10,919 bases of DNA from an uncultured Prevotella sp. (lineage in GTDB: Bacteria > Bacteroidota > Bacteroidia > Bacteroidales > Bacteroidaceae), in contig CAAGGA010000134.1 in assembly GCA_900769275.1 (NCBI GenBank), positions 1 to 10,919 of the forward strand. The letters are read 5' to 3'. Below, in pieces: positions 5,802-10,919 of this stretch (position 1 is the stretch's first letter; each line of letters opens with the position of its first letter). The notes under the pieces were generated by a model. The model saw only the letters and a list, made by a program, of their open reading frames with translations. It had not been told where the DNA came from and did not search any database. The position numbers were made by a program, and so were the translations under genes.

Positions 5802-6280
5802 TAGGGTTAGCTCTCGTGTTGTCGGCGTTCGTAATCGGATGTACGTCTATCGACTGTTCGATGAACAGCACGGTATTGTGCTCCTATCGCTTTATGAATG
5901 CACAGGGGGATTCAGTGACACTCAATGACACCCTAAGCATTATTTCCGGACGCTCGATAGATGGGAATGATACTGTCCTCGTAAACAGAATGACAAACGC
6001 ATGTACCCTCAGACTGCCTATGAGCTATACGCAGGATGCCGATGAACTGCGTTTTGTCGTGACAAACCGCTACGGCGAACAGGTCAGAGACTATGTCGTG
6101 GTGTCAAAGACCAATGAACCATTATTCGAGAGCGTGGATTGCGTTCCGAGATATAACCACACCATTTCCGATGTCTCTACCACGAGGAATTTTATAGACT
6201 CTGTCGTAGTAAACAACAAAAAGGTAACAAATGACCCGACTATCATCAATATATTCGTATATCTCCACACTTCTGATTAG
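5789..6280 (+). CDS. DUF6452-like lipoprotein
   Basis: A 163-residue predicted lipoprotein: MRR, a hydrophobic core (~4-16) and lipobox VIGC with acylated C18, followed by TSIDCSMN. Two more cysteines (C23 and C31) lie close behind in CSMNSTVLCSYRF and could form a disulfide. The rest is β-rich, with polar strands and the D-x-L-x-F-V-V pattern typical of small extracytoplasmic domains. The pattern, length and C-terminal INIFVYLHTSD resemble the Bacteroidetes family I recall as DUF6452, whose function is unknown. It overlaps the glycosyltransferase stop by 13 nt and the next gene by 50 nt. The pairing with a DUF6048 gene is one I remember from Bacteroides, where the preceding gene is often a 23S rRNA methyltransferase rather than a glycosyltransferase. 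Start ATG 5789 is required to keep the signal peptide. Confidence 0.72.
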   Translation: MRRIIGLALVLSAFVIGCTSIDCSMNSTVLCSYRFMNAQGDSVTLNDTLSIISGRSIDGNDTVLVNRMTNACTLRLPMSYTQDADELRFVVTNRYGEQVRDYVVVSKTNEPLFESVDCVPRYNHTISDVSTTRNFIDSVVVNNKKVTNDPTIINIFVYLHTSD

Positions 6281-6920
6281 TATCGCTTTGCTGCTGATGC
6301 CGGCATCGGCAGGTGCTCAGAAGATAATCCTGCCGGAGAAGCAGGACTCTGTGCCGCTGTTCCGGGGCATTGCAGTGGGTGCTGACTTGTTCGGAGCGAT
6401 ACAGAGGCAGGTAAGTGATTACGGACAGTATGAGGCAAATCTTCGCATCAATCTAAAAGACAAGTATTTCCCGGTCTTTGAACTAGGTGTCGGAGATGCT
6501 GACCATCAGGATGATGCGGTTACGGGTATTAGCGTCAAGACACGTGCTCCTTACGGACGAATCGGGTGCGACTTCAATGTGCTGAGAGACAAGCATGGAG
6601 ATTACCGTGCATACGTAGGCTTCAGATATGCCTATAGTTCGTTTGATTTTGAACTGTCACATCCCGGTGTGGAAGACCCTATATGGGGTGGGGTGGCGGA
6701 ATACGGTACGGATGAGACCTGTGACTGCCAATGGCTTGAGGGGGTATTTACCGTTGATGCCAAGGTTTTCGGACCTGTAAGGCTCGGTTGGAGCGTAAGG
6801 TATCGCAGGAGAATCGTTGCACCGGACAGTTCTGTGGGCGATGTATGGTATGTTCCCGGCTTCGGAAGGTCAAAGAAGACGTGTATCGGAGGTTCTTTTA
6901 ACATTGCTTTTGAGATATGA
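6231..6920 (+). CDS. DUF6048-like exported protein, probable outer-membrane β-barrel
   Basis: A 229-residue protein with a cleavable signal peptide: hydrophobic core ISTLLISIALLLMPASA, likely cleavage after AGA (~29) before QKIILPEK. The mature part is a series of alternating amphipathic strands (FRGIAVGADLFG, YEANLRINLKD, YFPVFELGVG, YRAYVGFRYAYSSF, VRLGWSVRYRRRI) and ends in the strand CIGGSFNIAFEI. This looks like a small 8- to 10-stranded outer-membrane barrel (inference). It resembles the family I recall as DUF6048; no function is known to me. ATG 6231 lies 50 nt inside the preceding gene, but no later start (such as ATG 6297) keeps a usable signal peptide, so the long overlap appears real. 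Its stop overlaps the apbE start by 4 nt (ATGA). Confidence 0.72.
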   Translation: MTRLSSIYSYISTLLISIALLLMPASAGAQKIILPEKQDSVPLFRGIAVGADLFGAIQRQVSDYGQYEANLRINLKDKYFPVFELGVGDADHQDDAVTGISVKTRAPYGRIGCDFNVLRDKHGDYRAYVGFRYAYSSFDFELSHPGVEDPIWGGVAEYGTDETCDCQWLEGVFTVDAKVFGPVRLGWSVRYRRRIVAPDSSVGDVWYVPGFGRSKKTCIGGSFNIAFEI

Positions 6921-7924
6921 AGAAAAATCTGATACCTGTATTTGTCACCATCGCCTTTGTCGCAACAGTACTGCTGATGAGACGAAATGCTACTGTATAT
7001 CAGCATGATTCTGGACTTGTCTTTGGCACTTCGTACAATGTGACCTATCAAAGCCGCAGCAATCTGAAAGCCGAAATAGAGCGGGTACTTGCCGAGGTTG
7101 ACGCTTCGCTCTCGCCTTTCAATGATACGTCAGTCATAACCCATGTCAATCGTAATGAGAAAGTTACTCTCGATGGCCATTTTCTCGCAGTTTTCACGCT
7201 GTCGTCCTCTGTCTATGATGACACGAAAGGGGCGTTCGACATCACCGTAGCTCCTTTGGTCAATGCCTGGGGCTTCGGTTTCAAGAGCGGAAAGCAGCCT
7301 GACAGTCGCGATATTGACAGCATAATGCAGTTTGTAGGTTTCGACAAGGTGCAACTGAAAGCAGGCAGAGTGGAGAAGAAAGACCCGAGGGTGATGCTCG
7401 ATTGCAGTGCCGTTGCCAAGGGATATGGCGTCGATGTTGTTGCAAAACTTCTGGACTCAAAGGGTATAGATAATTATATGGTGGAGATAGGGGGCGAGAT
7501 TGTCACTGCCGGAGAGAACCCGAAAGGCGCACCATGGCGCATAGGTGTCAGCAAACCGGATGACGATTCGCTCAATGTCGGCAAGGAGTTGCAGGGTGTC
7601 CTTAACCTTACCGACAAGGCGATGGCTACCAGTGGCAACTACCGGAACTTTTATTACCGGGATGGAAAGAAATACGCACATACCATAGATCCGGTGAACG
7701 GCTATCCCGTTCAGCACAGCATACTCTCTGCTACCGTGTTGGCTGACCGGTGTGCGGTGGCTGATGCCTATGCCACTGCATTCATGGTGATGGGGCTGGA
7801 TGAAGCCAAGGCATTGCTTGCACGCCGTCCGGACTTGATGGCGTATCTCATATATAGTGATGAAAGTGGTAAAATGAAGGTGTGGCATTCTCCTTCTCTA
7901 AAATCTAATATAGAGGAACAATGA
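6917..7924 (+). CDS. apbE: FAD:protein FMN transferase (ApbE family)
   Basis: Transfers FMN from FAD onto Thr/Ser of partner proteins in the periplasm, such as NqrB/NqrC or RnfG/RnfD. An N-terminal hydrophobic stretch (~5-20) without a lipobox cysteine suggests a signal anchor or a cleaved signal peptide. Family motifs in order are GTSYNVTY (37-44), DITVAPLVNAWGFG, D162-C-S-A-V-A-K-G, EIGGE (190-194), ATSGNY with S239, HTIDPVNGYP (255-264), and the Mg-binding DAYATAF with D283 and T287. The length (335) is normal. It overlaps both neighbours by 4 nt. No NQR, RNF or FMN-binding-domain substrate is encoded in the window, so its target must be elsewhere unless one of the envelope proteins upstream is a new one, for which no FMN_bind motif is visible. 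Confidence 0.92.
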   Translation: MKKNLIPVFVTIAFVATVLLMRRNATVYQHDSGLVFGTSYNVTYQSRSNLKAEIERVLAEVDASLSPFNDTSVITHVNRNEKVTLDGHFLAVFTLSSSVYDDTKGAFDITVAPLVNAWGFGFKSGKQPDSRDIDSIMQFVGFDKVQLKAGRVEKKDPRVMLDCSAVAKGYGVDVVAKLLDSKGIDNYMVEIGGEIVTAGENPKGAPWRIGVSKPDDDSLNVGKELQGVLNLTDKAMATSGNYRNFYYRDGKKYAHTIDPVNGYPVQHSILSATVLADRCAVADAYATAFMVMGLDEAKALLARRPDLMAYLIYSDESGKMKVWHSPSLKSNIEEQ

Positions 7925-8592
7925 ATTATTCGTTCTCTGAATTGCTTCGTTTGCCCCTGTTCCTTGGAATGGGTAGAGGCGAGATTGACGATATACGGCA
8001 GAATGCCCGCCTTGTCAGTTCACACATCAAGAGAGGCAAGATGATAGTCAATGCCGGTCAGTTGTGTGAGAGCCTCATTGTCGTGGCGAATGGTGAGGTG
8101 GACTGTATCACGCAGAGCGATGACAATTCGTATAGTATGGAGGAACATCTTCAGGCACCACTGCTTATCCAGCCGGAACATATATTCGGAATAAAGCAGC
8201 GATATACCATGGCGTATCAGACGCGGACACACTGCGATGTGATAAGAATAGAGAAGAAGATGGTGATGAAACTGATGGAAATATCCATGACCTTCCGTCT
8301 CAATTACCTCAATGTCATTACTACGATGACGCAGAAACTCCACGGAAATATATGGCATCCTATGCCGGAAAGTATAGAAAAGAGAATAATAAGGTTTGTC
8401 AAAGACCGCTCGCATTATCCCGCAGGCAGCAAGTCATTGAGAATAAAGATGAACGTGATGGCAAAGGAATTGGGATGCTCGCGTCTTGAAGTCTCGGAGG
8501 CATTGCATAGACTTCAGGATAGGAAACTCATCGTAATGGGTCGTTCATGCATCCGAATACCCACGTTGCAGCAACTCCTGGCTTATATGTAA
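7921..8592 (+). CDS. Crp/Fnr family transcriptional regulator
   Basis: A 223-residue cytoplasmic DNA-binding regulator. Residues ~15-115 form a cyclic-nucleotide-binding-type β-roll (KRGKMIVNAGQLCESLIVVANGEV). A long dimer helix follows (~120-155). The C-terminal winged HTH (~177-204) contains MAKELGCSRLEVSEALHRLQ and a wing ending GRSCIRIP. The phosphate-binding cassette of cAMP receptors (FGE…RxA) is not recognisable: the equivalent region reads FGIKQRYTMAYQTRTHCDVI. The N-terminal four-cysteine cluster of Fnr is also absent, so the signal is unknown. The start overlaps the apbE stop (ATGA), with GAGG 5 nt upstream as a weak RBS, making it the last gene of the operon. Autoregulation or redox-linked control of the operon is possible but unsupported by any operator I can identify. 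Confidence 0.87.
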   Translation: MNYSFSELLRLPLFLGMGRGEIDDIRQNARLVSSHIKRGKMIVNAGQLCESLIVVANGEVDCITQSDDNSYSMEEHLQAPLLIQPEHIFGIKQRYTMAYQTRTHCDVIRIEKKMVMKLMEISMTFRLNYLNVITTMTQKLHGNIWHPMPESIEKRIIRFVKDRSHYPAGSKSLRIKMNVMAKELGCSRLEVSEALHRLQDRKLIVMGRSCIRIPTLQQLLAYM

Positions 8593-8669
8593 ACGGATGA
8601 TTCCCATTCCAGTAAGATAATGAACACGGTATTTATCCCAGATAACCAATAATAATTCGTATAGATATA

Positions 8670-10730
8670 ATGAGAACAAATCCATTCTTTCAAAAATATA
8701 CTACGCCTCATGAGGTGCCTCCGTTCGACCAGATAAGGCTGGAAGACTACGAGGAGGCTTTCATGGAGGGAATACGTCGTGAGGACGAACATCTCGAAAT
8801 GATGCTCAACAACCCTGAGCCTCCAACTTTTGACAATACTCTTCTGAACGAGGAAGAGGATGAGGAAAGGAATGACTACTATGCTCTTCTCAGCAAGGTG
8901 TCGTCCGTATTCTTCAATCTTCTCTCGGCTGACACCAATGATGAGATGGATGCTCTTGCGCAGAAGATACAGCCGGCATTGACAAAGCATGCCAATGACG
9001 TGGCTCTCAACAAGAGACTCTTTGAGCGTATAAAGGCGGTATATGAGAATCATCGCCCACTGACAGCGGAGGAAGATGCGCTCCTTGAGAAGAGTTACAG
9101 GGGATTCGTACGCAATGGTGCTTTGCTCGATGAGGAGGGAAAGGCGAAATTGCGTGCATTGTCCGAGGAATTCAGTATGCTGGCATTGCAGTTCTCGCAG
9201 AATGTGTTAAAGGAGGAGAAAGACTATATCCTCCATATTACTGATGAAAGTGACCTGCAGGGCATACCGGAGAACCATCGTATGGCGGCTATGGCAGAGG
9301 CTAAGGAGAGAAATCTGGAGGGGTGGGTATTCACGCTTGACGTGCCGAGTTATGTGCCTTTCCTTAAATATGCCGACAACCGTGCCTTGAGGGAAAAACT
9401 CTTTATGGCTTACAACACTATATGTACTCATGACAACGAATATAACAACATAGAAATCTGTAAGCGGATTGTCAATATTCGTCGTGAGATGGCGCAGCTT
9501 CTCGGTTACAGGTCACATGCAGACTACGTGCTCGAGAACCGTATGGCATCCAATTCAAAGAACGTGTATAAGCTTCTCAACGAACTTATTGATGCCTATA
9601 AGCCTGTCGCCGTGGAGGAAAAGGAAGAGTTGAGGGAAATTGCCAAACGGTATAATGGCGAGGATTTCGAACTGAAGCCATGGGATGTAAGTTATTATTC
9701 GCATAAGGTGTTGCTTGAGAAGTATAATGTAGATGCGGAGATGGTGCGCCCTTATTTTGAGCTTGGCAAGGTGATAGAGGGGGTATTCGGACTCGCCACG
9801 CGTCTTTATGGCATCACATTCCAGGAGAATAAGGATATTCCTGTATATCATCCTGATGTCAAGGCATACGAAGTATTTGACAAGGATGGTTCTTATCTCG
9901 CTGTACTTTATGCCGACTTTTATCCGCGTAAGGGAAAGCAGGGAGGGGCATGGATGACCTCTTATCAGGAGCAGTATATATCAAGGACAGGAGAGAACGT
10001 GAGACCTCATGTCAGTCTTGTCATGAATTTCACGAAACCTACAGAGGACAAGCCGGCTCTTCTTACTCTCGGCGAGGTAGAAACATTCCTTCACGAGTTC
10101 GGGCATTCGTTGCATGCAATGTTTGCCAATACGCGTTTTTCTGCGCTTTCAGGCACTAATGTGTGGTGGGACTTCGTGGAATTGCCGTCACAGTTCATGG
10201 AGAACTTCTCGCTTGAGCGTGAGTTTCTCTCCACATTTGCGTTCCATTACGAGACAGGAGAGCCTATTCCCGAGGACCTCGTTCAGCGTCTTATCGACTC
10301 CAGGAACTTCGCTGTAGGGTCTGCTTGCCTGCGTCAGGTGAGTTTCGGACTTCTTGACATGGCATATCATACCATGACAGAGCCTTTCGATGACGACCTC
10401 ATTAAGTTTGAGAAGAGGGCATGGGAAAAGGCTATCATAGGAAAACAGCTGGAGAATACGTGTATGACGGTACATTTCTCGCATATCATGAACGGAGGGT
10501 ATTCTGCCGGATATTATTCGTATAAGTGGGCTGAGGTGCTTGATGCGGATGCTTTCGCAGTTTTCAAGCGTGAGGGTGTCTTCAATAAGGATACTGCACA
10601 GCGATTCCGTGACTGCATTCTGTCGAAGGGAGCAACCGAGCATCCGATGACTCTCTACAAGAGATTCCGGGGAGGAGAACCCACCATAGACGCTCTCCTC
10701 GAAAGAAACGGAATCAGACGTACACAGTAA
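8670..10730 (+). CDS. dcp: Peptidyl-dipeptidase Dcp (M3 family zinc metallopeptidase)
   Basis: A zinc carboxypeptidase removing C-terminal dipeptides from oligopeptides; it lacks a signal peptide, so it is probably cytoplasmic or unusual in export. The M3A catalytic site is complete: HEFGH at 475-479 (zinc ligands H475 and H479, catalytic E476), and the third ligand E504 in WWDFVELPSQFMENF, 25 residues after H479 as in thimet oligopeptidase relatives. Further family motifs are DFYPRKGKQGGAW, VSLVMNFTKP, and the substrate-binding NGGYSAGYYSYKWAEVLDADAF near the C-terminus. The 686-residue length matches E. coli Dcp (~680) better than oligopeptidase A. It lies 77 nt after the regulator gene. 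No strong TAnnTTTG box is seen in that gap, so it may be read through from the operon upstream. Confidence 0.9.
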   Translation: MRTNPFFQKYTTPHEVPPFDQIRLEDYEEAFMEGIRREDEHLEMMLNNPEPPTFDNTLLNEEEDEERNDYYALLSKVSSVFFNLLSADTNDEMDALAQKIQPALTKHANDVALNKRLFERIKAVYENHRPLTAEEDALLEKSYRGFVRNGALLDEEGKAKLRALSEEFSMLALQFSQNVLKEEKDYILHITDESDLQGIPENHRMAAMAEAKERNLEGWVFTLDVPSYVPFLKYADNRALREKLFMAYNTICTHDNEYNNIEICKRIVNIRREMAQLLGYRSHADYVLENRMASNSKNVYKLLNELIDAYKPVAVEEKEELREIAKRYNGEDFELKPWDVSYYSHKVLLEKYNVDAEMVRPYFELGKVIEGVFGLATRLYGITFQENKDIPVYHPDVKAYEVFDKDGSYLAVLYADFYPRKGKQGGAWMTSYQEQYISRTGENVRPHVSLVMNFTKPTEDKPALLTLGEVETFLHEFGHSLHAMFANTRFSALSGTNVWWDFVELPSQFMENFSLEREFLSTFAFHYETGEPIPEDLVQRLIDSRNFAVGSACLRQVSFGLLDMAYHTMTEPFDDDLIKFEKRAWEKAIIGKQLENTCMTVHFSHIMNGGYSAGYYSYKWAEVLDADAFAVFKREGVFNKDTAQRFRDCILSKGATEHPMTLYKRFRGGEPTIDALLERNGIRRTQ

Positions 10731-10757
10731 TCACAGGTTGCCAGCAAGGAAAAATAC

Positions 10758-10816
10758 CAGTTCAGGCCACGCCAAAGGTCAGTTCAGGCCACGCCAAAGG
10801 TCAGTTCAGGCCACGC
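10758..10816. repeat. 22-bp tandem repeat, 2.7 copies
   Basis: The unit CAGTTCAGGCCACGCCAAAG plus GT occurs at 10758-10779 and 10780-10801, with an identical 15-nt third copy at 10802-10816. The copies are perfect, abut without spacers and lie in non-coding sequence 27 nt after the dcp stop. A 22-nt period is not a multiple of 3, which argues against a protein repeat. Read on minus, each full unit contains GACCTTTG, one base off the TAnnTTTG promoter box. Confidence 0.85.
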
Positions 10817-10845
10817 AATAACCCCTAAAGCCCCCTCCTCTGGTA

Positions 10846-10866
10846 CACTTCGACCAGGTCGAAGTG
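10846..10866. repeat. 21-bp near-perfect palindrome
   Basis: CACTTCGACC (10846-10855) and GGTCGAAGTG (10857-10866) are exact reverse complements around a single central A. As RNA it would need to open a few central pairs to form a loop. C-rich tracts flank it (CCCCCTCCTC at 10831-10840; CCCCTCCCCC from 10873) and no T-run follows, so it is not a clear terminator. An operator-like site or a dispersed intergenic repeat are both possible. Confidence 0.7.
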
Positions 10867-10919
10867 CAGAATATCCCCTCCCCCAACCCACAATAAGCAG
10901 AAAAAAAGGAAAGAAAACA

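Noticed and set aside
10758..10816. CRISPR array
   Set aside because: The repeats abut directly with no spacers and there are no cas genes in the window.

Overview
The window reads as a Bacteroidales chromosome, most likely Prevotella-like. Promoters match the Bacteroidetes TAnnTTTG -7 box (TAACTTTG at 1515 and 4194 on +, TACCTTTG at 4030-4023 on -). Gene starts mostly lack Shine-Dalgarno sequences. Several proteins belong to families I know almost only from Bacteroidetes (DUF4827, DUF4199, DUF6452, DUF6048). These family names are recalled from sequence resemblance; no search was run. The content is housekeeping or core genome, with no phage, transposase, CRISPR or defence genes.

Layout. 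1-282 is the 3' end of a sugar-phosphate nucleotidyltransferase-type gene. 369-1403 is a DHH/DHHA1 phosphoesterase (NrnA type). 1548-2189 is a lipoprotein with an FKBP-like C-terminal part (DUF4827 type), followed by a strong hairpin and then the phosphohexomutase GlmM (2270-3658). A perfect 19-bp inverted repeat starts on the base after the glmM stop codon.

On the minus strand, converging on glmM, lies a small RNA unit. A TACCTTTG promoter near 4030 is followed by an ~80-nt leader, a small SRP RNA (4.5S, ffs; 3935 to 3840), tRNA-Thr(UGU) (3835 to 3762) and a canonical intrinsic terminator. Only 4 nt separate the SRP RNA from the tRNA.

From 4194 a plus-strand promoter drives what looks like a six-gene operon: DUF4199 membrane protein, polyprenyl-phosphate-type glycosyltransferase 2, DUF6452 lipoprotein, DUF6048 exported protein, ApbE flavin transferase and a Crp/Fnr-like regulator. 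From the glycosyltransferase on, every gene overlaps the next (13, 50, 4 and 4 nt), so the last five are probably translationally coupled. The common theme is the cell envelope: membrane glycosyl transfer, an exported lipoprotein/barrel pair and periplasmic flavinylation. A zinc dipeptidyl carboxypeptidase (Dcp, M3 family) follows at 8670-10730.

The last ~190 nt (10731-10919) are non-coding: 2.7 copies of a 22-bp tandem repeat, C-rich tracts and a 21-bp near-perfect palindrome. The most notable points are the SRP RNA/tRNA-Thr co-transcript, the overlapping envelope operon, and the inverted or tandem repeats after glmM and after dcp.
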